The notes below the pieces were generated by a model that was not told the DNA's origin, did no database searches, and saw only the letters and a program-made list of their open reading frames with translations. This document shows, one piece after another, positions 51,338-62,575 of a stretch of 64,000 nucleotides of DNA (positions are counted from its first letter, which is position 1; each line of letters starts with the position of its first letter). The stretch comes from Ctena decussata (taxonomy: Eukaryota > Mollusca > Bivalvia > Lucinida > Lucinidae): NCBI GenBank assembly GCA_963989385.1, contig OZ022502.1:52197454-52261453 (forward strand). The letters run 5' to 3'. Made by a program: the position numbers and the translations under genes.

Positions 51338-52315
51338 TTGTCCCCCGCCTTTTCGAAGAAAAGCGGAGGGACATAGTTTTCGGCATTCCGTCCTTCCGTC
51401 CTTCCGTCCGTCCGTCCGTCCGTCCTTCCGTCCGTCCGTCTTTCCGTCCTTCCGTCCGTCCGTCCTTCCGTCCTTATTTCCGTCCTTCCGCCCCCCTAAT
51501 GTAGTAGGTACCTTGTGTGCGCAACTCCTCCTACAGTTTTATGCCGATTCTTTCGAAACTTTACAGATGTTTTTGTCATGGTGTGAAGATACGCATGTGG
51601 TTTGGATATAATCCTGAGATTATTTTTTGTTACTTTTTCCACAAGTTGAACTTAGTAATTTTTTAGGCGTTTTTACTATCAAAGTGACTAGGTAGTGGGT
51701 ACCTTGTGTGCGCAACTCCTCCAATAGTTTTATGCCTATGCCTTTGAAACTTCACAGGTGTTTTGGTCATGGTCTGAAGATATGCAGGTGGTTTGGATAT
51801 AATCCTGAGATTATTTTTTGTCACTTTTTCCACAAGTTGAACTTAGTAATTTTTTAGGCGTTTTTGCTATCACAGTGACTAGATAGTGGGTACCTTGTGT
51901 GCGCAACTCCTCATACAGTTTTATGCCGATTCCTTTGAAACTTCACAGGTGTTTTGGTCATGGTCTGAAGATACGCATGTGGCTTGGATATAATCCTCAC
52001 ATTATTTTTATTACTTTTTTCGCAAATTGAACTTAGCCATTTTTCATACATTTTTACTATCAAAGTGAATAGATAGTGGGTATCTTGTGTGTGCAACTCC
52101 TCCTACAGTTTTATGCCGATTCCTTTGAAACTTCACAGGTGTTTTGATCATGGTCTGAAGATATGCATGTGGTTTGGATATAATCCTCACATTATATTTT
52201 TATTACTTTTTTCTTATTTTTAACTTAGCCGCTTTTCCAGCTCAAACACTTTAGTGTTTATACAGTGGAGACCTAGTTTCCAAGGCGGGGGACATAAATT
52301 CGTCGAATTTGCTTG
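51338..52315 (+). mobile_element. P5 element inserted in the LINE ORF
   Basis: 978 bp. Starts ttgtcccccgccttttcgaa (hairpin with gcggagggaca), then a (TCCG/TTCC)n tract to about 51490. Four monomers of about 190 bp follow (gcgcaactcct near 51521, 51711, 51902, 52092). It ends with aaggcgggggaca (inverted start), an aaattcg-t-cgaattt hairpin and gCTTG (52312-52315). Removing exactly this segment restores an open LINE frame across the junction with no base gained or lost. Confidence 0.9.
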
Positions 52316-54259
52316 TTAATAAGAGAATCAAAAGACCATACTTCACTTCCGTATAAAAGAATTGGCTTCACACAATGATTATATAAAGTAACATATAACC
52401 CTGTATTCATGTTGTCTGACATAAGAGCCTTTCTAATACAGAAAATGGCTTTAAGCGCCTTATTGCAAAGATACCTTATACCTTGTGTAAAAACACCAGA
52501 AGACCTAAAATATATGCCTAAATATTTATATTCATTTACATGTTCCAGCAAATTATTTCCATATAAAAAATTGTAACCCTTCAAGACTCTCCCTGCTTTA
52601 TTGAATATTATGATTTTTGTTTTATCTATATTTACTCTTAAATTCCACTTATTACAAAATTCTTCTAATTTATGAAGAAGAGTTTGTAATCCATTAGCAG
52701 TTTTTGATAAAAGTACAATATCATCCGCATACATCAGACAAGAAATGTTAACTCCACTGTTGCCTAACGCTACTGGGACACATTCTTCGTCGAAACATTT
52801 TGTCAAATCATTTAGATATAAGGAAAAAAGTGTGGGGCTTAGTACACAACCTTGCTTAACCCCAATCTTAGTTTCAAAAGAGCTACTTAAAACATTTTCT
52901 GTCTTAACAGAATATAATAAGTTTTGATACATATCTTGAATTATGTTCAGAAATGGGCCTCTGATATTGTATTTACTCATTTTATGAAAGAGAGCCTGCC
53001 TATTGATAGTATCAAATGCTTTACTTAGGTCTACAAAGCAAGCAAATAAATGAGAAGTTGATTTGAAAGCCTTGTCTATAAGTGTTTTTAGGGTTAAGAT
53101 GTGGTCAGTCGTGCGACAGTGTTTCCGAAATCCAATCTGTTCAGACCCTATTATGTCATTATCTTCCAAATATTTGTCCAGTCTGTTAAATAAGACTTTG
53201 CTAAACAATTTGCTAAAGCAACTAGAAATTGCTATACCTCTATAATTATTCGTATCTGAGGTACCACCCCCTTTATAGATGGGTTTTATCAAATTTTCCC
53301 TCCACATAGAGGGGTATGTCCCATTTCTAAGTATATGTGAAAATAGGTATGCATATGCATCAGCTAAGACAGGGACTGATAGTTGAAGCATTTCTTTAGA
53401 TATTTCATCAATTCCACACGACTTACCATTTTTCAACCCCTTGACAGCTTTCAAGACCTCCTCGGATGAAATATCCCCATTAAGAATTGTATTATCCAAA
53501 TTTTCTCCAAAATATTCTTCATTTGAAGAACTTGTAAAATTGTCTGAGTAATCAATGTTCATTAAGGATTTGAAATATTCTACCCATTTTTCAGGGGAAA
53601 TATCAGCAGAGGGGTCTGATTTCTGTTTCTCCATCAATTCATTTACTGTGTTCCAAAATTCTTTAGGATTTTTCTTTTCACTTTCCAGCAGGCCGCTTAG
53701 CATTTTGCCTTTGAATTGTCTATGCTTTTTACGTATTAATTTATTGTACAGTTTACGGGCAGAGTACACTTTTTGCCGTAAGTTTATATTATAAGGATCA
53801 TTGCCTAATAATCGACTTAAATGCTTTGTTTCCCTGTACAATGAATCACAATCCCTGTCATACCAGGTTTTCTTACGTTTGCGCCTTTTTTGTGAAAATT
53901 TCATAGAGTTTTTGGCTTTATTAATATGGGCAGCCTGCTGTAAAGCCAAAGAAAAATGGGACACCATTTCATCTATATTGTTACACATATTAGATGCTTT
54001 ACTTGAAAATTCAGCTAGACGTTTCATAAACTGCTGTTTATTAATCATATTAATGTGATTTAGAAAACTCGTTCTTTTATTATCATCCCATTTAACATTT
54101 CTGGGTGACTTTCTTTGTGATGAAGTTTTGTCATGATGACAATACAATGACTGAACATTAACCAAAATTGGACAATGGTCTGAAAAAGTAACATCAAAAT
54201 CAAGAACTTTAAAATACCTTATCGAGTTCATGAAGTCCGCACTACAAATGCAATAGTCG
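52316..54259 (-). CDS. LINE-2nd: endonuclease end and reverse transcriptase
   Basis: About 648 codons without a stop. From the N-terminus: end of the APE endonuclease (FSDHCPILVN), KGLKNGKSCGIDEISKEML, PIYKGGGTSDTNNYRGIAIS, FACFVDLSKAFDTINR, GVKQGCVLSPTLFSLYLNDL, and YADDIVLLS (YADD at 52720-52731). All catalytic aspartates of the reverse transcriptase are present. The clade is different from the other LINE here (GVKQGC and YADD versus GVPQGS and FADD) and I do not assign it further. Confidence 0.88.
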
Positions 54260-54519
54260 TACATAAATAAATCGATTAGCAGAATCAATATAAGCGCTTA
54301 TCCATTAGCCGAAAGTAGACCATTGCAGGATTCGAACCGGGACATGTTAAATGGTTGTTACATTAGCCTATTTGAGACGAACGCCAGTCTGGAGTATGGG
54401 AGGTCGTGCGTGGGGTTGAGGTCGTGCGTGGGGCTGAATCGCGGACAAGTCGTAGCAAGCATTCAAAACCAGTACTGTACGAGCCTCGCCTCCATTAAGG
54501 TGTAATGTACAACTCCCAT

Positions 54520-54715
54520 GTTTTTAGCCAGTTTTTAAAGGGAACATCTGTTGTGACTACTTTTTTGCTACCCTGGACGAGGATGGGGTCGACTTTTAAA
54601 GTAAAGGATTTGCTCCAAGAGGAGCAAATTCTTCCCTTTAAGAGTTGACCCCTTGACAAGGGTGGCAAAAATGAGAAGGCAGAGTTGATTCCCCTGAAAG
54701 TGAAACCCATTTACC
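54520..54715. mobile_element. MITE-E copy, both arms preserved
   Basis: Palindrome cgacttttaaagtaaaggat / ttgctccaagaggagcaaat; outer right arm ggcagagttgattcccctga and acccatttacc ending at TTAA (54715-54718). Confidence 0.7.
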
Positions 54716-55744
54716 TTAAGACTGGTCGGCCCGCTGCCGTCTGTGTAATGCGGCTGGGTGTAATGCGATGTCGATGTGCCCAGACACCGAAAAAGACGCA
54801 CGATTGTGTGCGCACGCGGACACTAACCTACGACGGGCTTCATTTTCCTTTGTTTTTAAACGAGCAAATTAATGCTAGGACAAGAAATGTGTCTTGCCAC
54901 AGGCGAGACATCACTGAAATATTTGTTTTGCCACCTCAGCATCAATTTGTGTACGTTCAAGGCCTGAATGAAATGGGACCCCACTTATAGTGAAACTCAA
55001 TTCCAGCTCTGTTTACAACCAACATAGTATTTATTTAAAACGAATAATGTGTACTTTATTCAAATTTCTCATCAATAAACAGGTAAGGTCATAAAAGGCT
55101 TTTTCTAACCTGGAAAATTGGCGACCTTTCAAAATAATTGCTGAAATAAAAAGTGTTCCCCGCAATTTATAAATTAACCCTCGCTTAAAATAGATCATTG
55201 AGGGCTGTTAAAAAGTTCATTCGCATTTGTGGTTTTATCTCGGACTTAAAAAGGGCTTAAATTCAAATCTTTGTTCCTTTATCACGTAATTTCATAAATT
55301 TCAATCAAATTTTATAAGTCTGATTTCACAGATTTCGGGGACGTGTATCATTTTTTAAGCATAACGAGCTTTTCCCCCAAAGCATTCTTGAGGGCAGGGG
55401 AGCAAGGGCGTAGCTACCTATACGGCAAATACGCAAGTGCGTATTGAAATTTTGTCAAAATTGACAAAATTTCAAAACGCACCTGCATATTTGCATGCTG
55501 AAAATTTATAAATTAGACAAGATTTCAATACCAATTACCAAAGTGGCTGAAATACTAGCTTTCCCTTCAAGAAGTAGAGAATAAAACATGGTTGTGCGTA
55601 TTATGAAATTTCCCCTAATAACGCCCCTGGGGGAGGGCCCAAGATATAGCTCCCCCAAAGCCAGCATTAAAAAATCGCTAAGAGAATTGGTACAACTGAA
55701 ATGTATGTCAGATGATGCAAATTTCTCTCATCCTGCAAAGCCTA

Positions 55745-55953
55745 GGGGAGAGTCGGGTAACTTCGGACAGGCGGGTAAATTCGGACACACCATTGCAATA
55801 CCATTGCAAACAGTGAAAATCCAGAGCCGTCTCATCTGGATTTTCACTGTTTGGCCAGTTATTGTTTTGTTTTAGTTCCAGACAACTGACATATAAAGGA
55901 AAAAATGTCACTGTCCGAATTTCCCCACTGTCCGAAGTTACCCGACTCTCCCC
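55745..55953. mobile_element. TIR element with 26-bp-class perfect ends
   Basis: 209 bp between TA dinucleotides. Ends ggggagagtcgggtaacttc (plus ggacag) and the exact complement. Internal palindrome of aaacagtgaaaatccaga around gccgtctc. TA flanks fit a Tc1/mariner-type MITE. The near-perfect ends suggest recent activity. Confidence 0.85.
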
Positions 55954-56040
55954 TATTGATCTGCTCTCTGTTAAACTGACACATAGACCTTATTCCATCT
56001 ATAAATGGACCGGCACATCTGCGTCAGGTGAATAAGAACA

Positions 56041-56266
56041 GCGACACGAGATAATCAACAAAGTGGCATATGCGCCCAGCAAGGACTCAGATCAGCCTGG
56101 GCATCCACCCAGTCTGATCAGTCCCCGCTGTCGACATGGACGTACCTTAGACCCACAGCTACCCTTTAAACACATGTAGGGAAGACTGGTGAAAAGATGG
56201 CCAGGTTTATATGAGTTTTCGCTGGGTGCACATGCCACTTTGTTGGTTTTGCCGTGTCAAGACAGT
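56041..56266. repeat. MITE-B copy, diverged
   Basis: acgagataatcaacaaagtg at the left, actttgttggttttgccgtg at the right, internal cagatcagcctgggcat with a weak partner arm. Confidence 0.6.
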
Positions 56267-57502
56267 TAAAACCGTCATTACCTTACATGTTGGACATCGT
56301 AACTGGTAATCATCTACGAAGAATTAAAGGAATTCTGTGACAAAAATATCACTTTAATCATACACCAAGACTTGATTTACTGTCCTACTACTGTCACGCA
56401 TTGCCAGTATAGATCCTAACCAGACTGTCCCTATACAGTTCCCCTGTGAGCAGTCTGATGTCTATCTCAACAATTTGCCTAGACTTCTGTCTCATAATTA
56501 TGGCATACCAGACATATACTGCTGGTCCGATATCGCTTGAATATTGTGGAAGGGCCGTAAATTCCTGACAGCTCATACCGCCCAGCAGCCCCAAATAGGG
56601 TTCAGTGTCTAATATTACAGATTGAACCTGATCCTTACCCATCCCCGACCCCTTCCCCTGGCAGTTTATCCGTTTTATTTTTCAATTGTATTTTTCAGTC
56701 AACAGTCAACGACCGTGGAAGCGACGTCCTATCAACGTCGGTGCAACGTCATCATGACTGCTTCGACACGGATTCAACGTTGTTTCGACGTTGTTTCGAC
56801 ATTGAATGTCGAGAGCACTTTTCCAATAACGGAAATATGATGTAACTGTTGCAATAGCCCACTGTTTTAAAGCATACATGGATATTGACAAGTATGTATT
56901 TTTCGGAGTGAGTCATCTCGCCGCAGAAGTAAACAATTTAGCCTTGATCTAGTATCTAGGTCGATGGGACTTCCAATTGCTGGTTTAAAATAGATTGTTG
57001 GATCGGTGAAAAATGTCGATTTTGCATAATGTAAATTGATATGTTTTCTCTCTTCGCAATCCGAACCGTGAATACTAATGGACTGTGAGGCGCCGCCGTA
57101 ATGTGAAAGTTATGTGAAACAGCGCTCAATGAAGGACCTGTCTTGAAATTCGGCCGCCCCGAGTAACAGTTCGCCCTGCATTAGCCCGACAGGCCAGGCT
57201 TCGCAATAGATCTGTTTTGTCAGACTAACCGTAACGCCCTGAAGAACCGGTGATAAATTTTGCCAGATGTGTTTGTATGCGTGTCCGGGGGAGGTGGGGG
57301 CGAAGCGGGCAGTAGAAGAGAGAGGAGACGAGGAGGTTAGCTGAGAAGTGCCTGGCAATTAAGCGTTTTGACAATTTGTCTGAGCCTCACGTTGAGCGGC
57401 AATCGGAACACCGCCCGGCTAATTCCGTCACTGTCCGAAGTGACCGTTTTACTCCTAAAACTGTTTGGTTCTGTACGATGGCAAAATCTTTAGGTGGTTT
57501 AT

Positions 57503-57688
57503 CAGAGCTCTAGATAAGAGGGGTATTTGATGATAATTGAGGGATAATTTTCTTTATTTCTCATTGAAACGATATGTTGTGACCCCTCATCTGAACCGTC
57601 TCGAACCGGGTCACAACATGTTTTTATCCAGAATCAACAAAAATTATCCCCAATTATCATCAAATACTCCCTCTTATCTAGTGCTCTG
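57503..57688. mobile_element. MITE-A copy with a deleted centre
   Basis: Ends cagagctctagataagagg and cctcttatctagtgctctg. The usual gaaccgtctcgnngagacggttc centre is cut to gaaccgtctcgaaccgggtc, as if a hairpin tip was lost. Confidence 0.85.
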
Positions 57689-58424
57689 GTTTATGGGATT
57701 TTTTTCTACGTCTGCGAACATTTTAGTACCCTGACCATCTTCTTGGCAATGATTGCTCTAATACGGAAGCACGGACGGCAACCAAGTCGTTATGTAGAAT
57801 CTTCCCGGGGGTGGTGGGGACATGGCTATATAGTCGTATTTCCGTGGGGATTGCTCAGTGGGAAGGGCGCGGAGAGGGGGGGAGGTGGGGGAAATCAACT
57901 TGGTGGTGTGTGTAGAGGTGGCAAGGGGAGGGGTAGAATACTCTGTCCCTCTGACAGAAAGCAATCTATCGACTTGTAATATCTGTTTATCTTCCTAGCA
58001 CAACGTACATGACGTTCGCAGCTAATCTTCCTAGCACAACGTATCAATGGCGAAATAACGCTGGCGTTGCATTGACGTTGATACGACGTATTTCCCGTCG
58101 TCATCGTCAGGTGACTAACGATGATGTCAACCAACGCCGGCGTTATCAGGACATTGAGCCTTTGCCCTGTCAATTTCGAGTTCGCCAACCTTTCAAAACT
58201 TTTTGGTCTTTTGTTAACCGGGCTGGACTTGCCGGATGACGAGTTTTAATTCATTCGAGTAGGAAGTCTTTCAGGGAAGGAGCTTTTATACTGTCTTTCC
58301 ATTTCTCCTGGCGATGCTCCCGAGGAGGCTCAAGAAGCTTTTATACTTTTTTTTAACCAAATCTCAACGTTTTTGCCAGGGTGAATGGATGGATGACGTG
58401 CGATTTCACGCCCTTTTCTACTGT

Positions 58425-58560
58425 ATTTCAGTCATATCAGGACGATGGGAGGGTGACAATGAAAGGCTGTGTTCAATGGAACCCCGTTTACGACTGAAAA
58501 GTTTCGCCTCCGGCAATCAAAGTACCAAGTACCGCTAGACCGCTAGATCAGACGCCAGCT
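58425..58560 (-). repeat. tRNA-derived SINE S2, partial
   Basis: cagtcatatcaggacgatgg, gtgttcaatggaaccccgtt, then a degenerate head ending at gacgccagct beside MITE-A. Confidence 0.55.
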
Positions 58561-58562
58561 AT

Positions 58563-58764
58563 CAGAGCTCTAGATAAGAGGGCGTATTTGGTGATAATTA
58601 GAGATAATTTTGTTAATTCTGCATAAAAACATATGTTGTGACCCCTCATCTGAACCGTCTCGACGAGACGGTTCAGACGAGGGGTCACAACATATGGTTT
58701 CGATGAGAAATAAGAAAAATTATCCTTAATTATCATCAAATACGCCCTCTTATCTAGAGCTCTG
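58563..58764. mobile_element. MITE-A copy, 5-bp duplication gctat
   Basis: 202 bp, perfect ends cagagctctagataagaggg and complement, centre gaaccgtctcgacgagacgg. Flanked by gctat on each side (58558-58562, 58765-58769). Confidence 0.9.
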
Positions 58765-58972
58765 GCTATTAACCCACTGTCACTGAGCAGATGGGGCTCC
58801 TTTTCCCCAGGAAGCTCAAGGGACTTTATTAACATGCTCCTTTTGGCATCATGCCTGTCCGTGTCCTCTCTAACCAGTGGCTTGGGTTAGCATTGCTCTT
58901 TTGACGTTGGCATACTTTTCACATAAAGGCATTGAAGTTCTATGTCTCCCGCTTAGTTGTCTATACTTTCAG

Positions 58973-59142
58973 GAGCCCTGGCAGCTCAGTAGGTTGAGCA
59001 CTGGCCTACTGATCTCAGGTCCCGGGTTCAAGCCCCACTGTAGGCATGGATCTTTTTAATCCTAAACAGGGTTCCATTGCACAGCCTTTCATTATCACCC
59101 GACCATCGTCCTGATATGACTGAAATAAGTTGTTGAAAAGGA
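58973..59142 (+). repeat. tRNA-derived SINE S2, full head
   Basis: ggagccctggcagctcagta (box A), ggtcccgggttcaagcccca (box B), then gggttccattgcacagcctt, cattatcacccgaccatcgt and the gactgaaataagttgttg tail. Confidence 0.7.
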
Positions 59143-59374
59143 TGTAAAATCCATCTCCAAATTGGCCAAAAATTGCTGTTGATTTGGTGAGCTATTATTA
59201 ATAATAACACAATAATCACACAGTATTGTTAAAAGTTTTATTTGAAAATACAATTTCACTGCTTCAAAGTAAGCTGCCATTTCTCAGCAAATTCAAGCCT
59301 TTCTTTAGGTAACTTGTAGCAGCCATCCACCCACAGCTCCATAAAAGCAAGTTTACTTTATTGTACTGAAATTT

Positions 59375-59475
59375 TTGAGAAACCAGTCTTGAAATTTTTT
59401 GAGTAACCCGTCTTGACCCAGATCAGACTGCTCCTAAGAAGCAGTCTGACCAGAGTCTAGACTGGTTACCCAAAT
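59375..59475. repeat. MITE-D copy (59.4 kb)
   Basis: gacccagatcagactgctcc and complement around taagaa, then gagtctagactggttacc. Confidence 0.6.
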
Positions 59476-59574
59476 TTCTTAAAACATCTCTGAATGTGGC
59501 AAATGGCTTTGGTCAAATTCAAAGATGGATGAGTCTATTATTGATATTATTGAGGTATTCAAAAACTTAAGGTT

Positions 59575-59790
59575 TCTGGGTATACATTCAAGGGGAACAA
59601 CTCTGCCACTTTCATTTTTGTTGCCCTTCCCATTGGGGATCAACTATTAAAGGAAAGAATCTCCTCCCCTAGGAGCACATTTTTCCTTTAAGAGTAGATC
59701 CCATATTTGGACGAGCTAAGCAGTATAAGGAAGACACAAACGTTGCTTCCCCTTGTAAAAATGGCAGCAAAACATGGAGGTCAACTTCAG
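59575..59790. repeat. MITE-E copy (59.6 kb)
   Basis: ggggaacaactctgccactt, cattaaaggaaagaatctcc palindrome and gcaaaacatggaggtcaact; the right arm is decayed. Confidence 0.6.
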
Positions 59791-59860
59791 GTGTATCTAT
59801 TCCCCTTATGGTAAGTATGGTACTGGAGCTATGGGTTGGTTAAGATAAATGGTAAATATA

Positions 59861-61424
59861 CTGGATAAAAAAAGTTAAGGATCAAACATTAGACTGAAAT
59901 TTTCATATTGAAAAAAGTACTTTTCAAAAAATCATTTTCTTCAGTTGAATACATCTAACAATGCTGCACAGGATTGCATGACACATACTGGAATCCGATC
60001 ACGTGACACACCTGCAGAAATGAATAAACAGGCATACCCCTAAAATCAGAGTGAAAACTGGCATTAACACAAAACTGAATGTCCATGTTTTTTGGCTTTA
60101 TCAATGCAAATTCATTTTCAGTTCTCAGTGTGACCTCCATGGATCTTAATAACTGCATGAAAGCCACTCGGTGTGCTTCGGGTAAATCCCAAGAGGCACA
60201 TTTAGGGATTCGTTTGCCATTTTTCTCGAAATGCCTAAATGAGCTCTCTTTTAAGATTCAGGAAGCCTCTCGTGATCAGGATTGGCGGTGTAGCATGTCC
60301 AAAGAATGCTAAATCGGATTTAAAACTTGTGATTAAATTGACATGTCAATGCGGGCGATCGTTTCTCTCGCTAGGTACTGGTCCACCACATTTGCCCTGT
60401 GATTCGATGATGTCATTGCCAAAAACTTCAGCAAACGGTCTCGTAACTGGATAAAACATATCATTCCTAACTCGAACACCAACCAGAGCGCCTCTGTCTG
60501 GCATGGGAAAATCCACACTGCTGCCAATCAAGATGCCGGACCATCCATCATCCACCCTCCTCGAGACAAGTCATATTCAACTACACAATCTAATACAAAG
60601 TCTACACGACGTGTACCTGGCTTGCGTCACACCCTTCTCCCATCATCGTGGATATCTACATACAAATCTGGACTCATCTGTGAAAAGAATATGGGTCCAA
60701 TGACCCAGCCGCCACTTTCTGTTACTTTTTGCCGACTGTTGCCTCGCATTTCTGCGGAATCGCATCAATCCTGGCCTCATTACCAGAATGTAGGCGCGCA
60801 AATTAGCTGTGTGAAGTCTGGTTCTAACCGTTTTCGCTTAAATTGGCCGATTAAATCATTTAATGGACAAAAATGCACGTCCTCACTGTGTTATTTTGAT
60901 GAACCGGTAGCTTGGGAAAGAGACTATCACCAGTATGGACAAGTGTAGTTGATCACACGTTTTGAATCTGGTTAAACATGCTTGACAAATATTACAACAC
61001 ACCAATTCTAATCACCAGAGGCTTCAGAGAACTCCACGAGAGCCAATTCAGGCCTTTCACGAAAAATGGCAAAAAAGTCCCAAAATGAGCCTCTAGCGTA
61101 TTACCAAAAGAACACCGAGTAGCTGCCATGCAGATATTTAGACCCCCAGAGATATCGCTGAGCAATGCCAATGGTTTTGCATGGATAAAGACAAGAATCA
61201 CGGACATTCAATTTTGTGGTAATGCCAATTTTCACTTCAATTTTAGGGGTATATCTGTTTATTTGTTTCTAATGGTATGTCACGTGATCCGATTCCAATA
61301 TTTTTCATGCAGTTCTGTGCCGCTTTGAAAGCCGTATTGAACAGAAGAATATTAATTTTTGATAATTTATTTTTTATGATTTAAGCTTCAGTCAAATATT
61401 TGATCCCTAACTTTTTTTGTCCAG
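59861..61424 (-). mobile_element. Tc1-type transposon fossil with duplicated 3' ends
   Basis: 1,564 bp between TA dinucleotides, ends ctggataaaaaaagttaagg and near-complement. The two outer arms (about 59861-60300 and 60985-61424) are diverged inverted copies of each other, about 430 bp each, far longer than usual Tc1 TIRs. Both arms carry the transposase C-terminus and 3' flank. The middle carries part of the transposase on the minus strand. Confidence 0.8.
60200..60870 (-). pseudogene. Tc1-family transposase, broken
   Basis: Minus strand from about 60870: AKTVRTRLHTANLRA (second HTH region), NRKWRLGHWTHILFTDESRF with the first catalytic Asp intact, then stops and frame changes. Then NHRANVVDQYLARETIARID where DNARPH should precede, so the second Asp is lost. 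Then a degraded SPDLNPIEH-type site reading SQVLNPI, stop, H. The arm continues with the NLKRELIxAFREKWQ and HAVIKIHGGHTE C-terminal motifs. The first HTH is absent. Dead gene. Confidence 0.8.
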
Positions 61425-61563
61425 TATATAATAAAACGTTTTCAAAGCTATCCAAAGCTACATGTAACATGAAAATTGTAATTTTTACAAACTCAATATA
61501 CAAGCATTTGCTTTCAACAAAAGTGTGTTTCATGTCCATAATTTGTTTCTTCTGAAGTTCACA

Positions 61564-61767
61564 CTGAGCTCTACATAAGAGGGATACTTGATGATAATTG
61601 AGGGATAATTTTCTTTATTTCTCATTGAAACCATATGTTGTGACCCCTCATCTGAGCCGTCTCGTCGAGATGGTTCAGATGAGGGATCACAACATATGTT
61701 TTTATCCAGAATTAACAAAAATTATCCCTAATTATCACAAAAATACTCCCCCTTATCTAGGGCTCAG
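61564..61767. mobile_element. MITE-A copy, 5-bp duplication tcaca
   Basis: 204 bp, ends ctgagctctacataagagg and complement, direct repeats tcaca at 61559-61563 and 61768-61772; centre gagccgtctcgtcgagatgg. Confidence 0.88.
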
Positions 61768-62146
61768 TCACATCATTAGTTCCTATAAGGTCCACCTAAA
61801 AATCCACAGCTGACAGATAAAGCAAGCATTTAATTGCAATCTTGAGACAATTTATCCTAATTTTGCCAATAAAACATAATTTTGCATCTCTAGGTAAGAC
61901 AATTCTTATCAGATGCCATCACATATGTTTCACAAAAAAAACTGAAAAATTATCACAAAATTATCATTAAATACTCCAGTAATCTGTAGCCTGTGTTTAC
62001 AAGTAATCAAAATTTCCTCCTTCAAAAAAGCCCAGATATAACAAGGTGAGAAATTGCATGCCCATCTGACACTGTCCGAGCCTTCACTAAATGGCAAGCG
62101 CCATGTCAGTCATTTTTATTTTTTTTGACTTTTCCCACATGTTCTA

Positions 62147-62575
62147 AGGGACAATCAGTGCTCCAAATAAGATGATGTGACAGGGATAATTTAGGGATAA
62201 TTTTCCTAGTTTTTCATTAAAAACATACATTCTGACCCCTTATTCAAACTGTCTCAGAGGAGAAACAGTTCAAATGAGGGGTCACAACCAGAGCTCTAGA
62301 TAAGAGGGAGTATTTGGTGATAATAAGGGATAATTTTTGTTAATTCTGCATAAAAACATATGTTGTGACCCCTCACCTGAACCGTCTCATCGAGACGGTT
62401 CAGATGAGGGGTCACAACATATGGTTTCAATGAGAAATAAAGAAAATTATCCCTCAATTATCATCAAATACCCCTCTTATCTAGAGCTCTGTCACAACGT
62501 GTTTTTGTTGAGAAATAAGAAAGATTACATGTATCTCTGAATTATACTTGTTACCCCATCTGATCTGAAGTTCTA
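62147..62575. mobile_element. Older MITE-A interrupted by a younger MITE-A
   Basis: Left end cagtgctccaaataag, then acattctgaccccttattca and caaatgaggggtcacaac. After the insert the right half continues from the duplicated tcacaac as gtgtttttgttgagaaat, to ttgttaccccatctgatctg. Confidence 0.8.
62289..62491. mobile_element. Younger MITE-A nested in the older copy
   Basis: 203 bp with near-perfect ends cagagctctagataagaggg and complement. Flanked by tcacaac at 62282-62288 and 62492-62498, which is a piece of the older element's own inner palindrome. Confidence 0.92.

Larger units (their letters stand above)
49921..54259 (-). mobile_element. Second LINE (LINE-2nd), 9-bp target duplication, split by P5
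   Basis: Minus-strand non-LTR element of about 3.36 kb without its insert. The 3' end is a (GATTT)n tail (49921-49937 on the + strand). The direct repeat tacataaat lies at 49912-49920 and 54260-54268. It is 5'-truncated inside the endonuclease domain. The single reading frame shows no stop other than the one produced by the P5 insertion. Confidence 0.85.
54260..59860 (+). other. Intergenic region between LINE-2nd and the Tc1 element
   Basis: No gene recognised. Contains MITE-E (54520-54715), a TIR element (55745-55953), MITE-B (56041-56266), a MITE-D trace (about 56396-56500), aacgtcg/acgttg-rich repeats (56700-56800, 58005-58140), MITE-A (57503-57688, 58563-58764), S2 SINEs, and MITE-E (59575-59790). 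54720-55740 and 56880-57500 show no feature; the latter has a GC-richer stretch at 57080-57420. Confidence 0.55.

Noticed and set aside
54685..54990. 101-codon plus-strand open frame
   Set aside because: Starts in a MITE-E arm, no domain or splice sites, Cys/Arg-rich composition looks accidental.
57743..57979. Glycine/arginine-rich protein
   Set aside because: Result of a purine-rich GGGGA stretch; open on the opposite strand too, no splice or start support.
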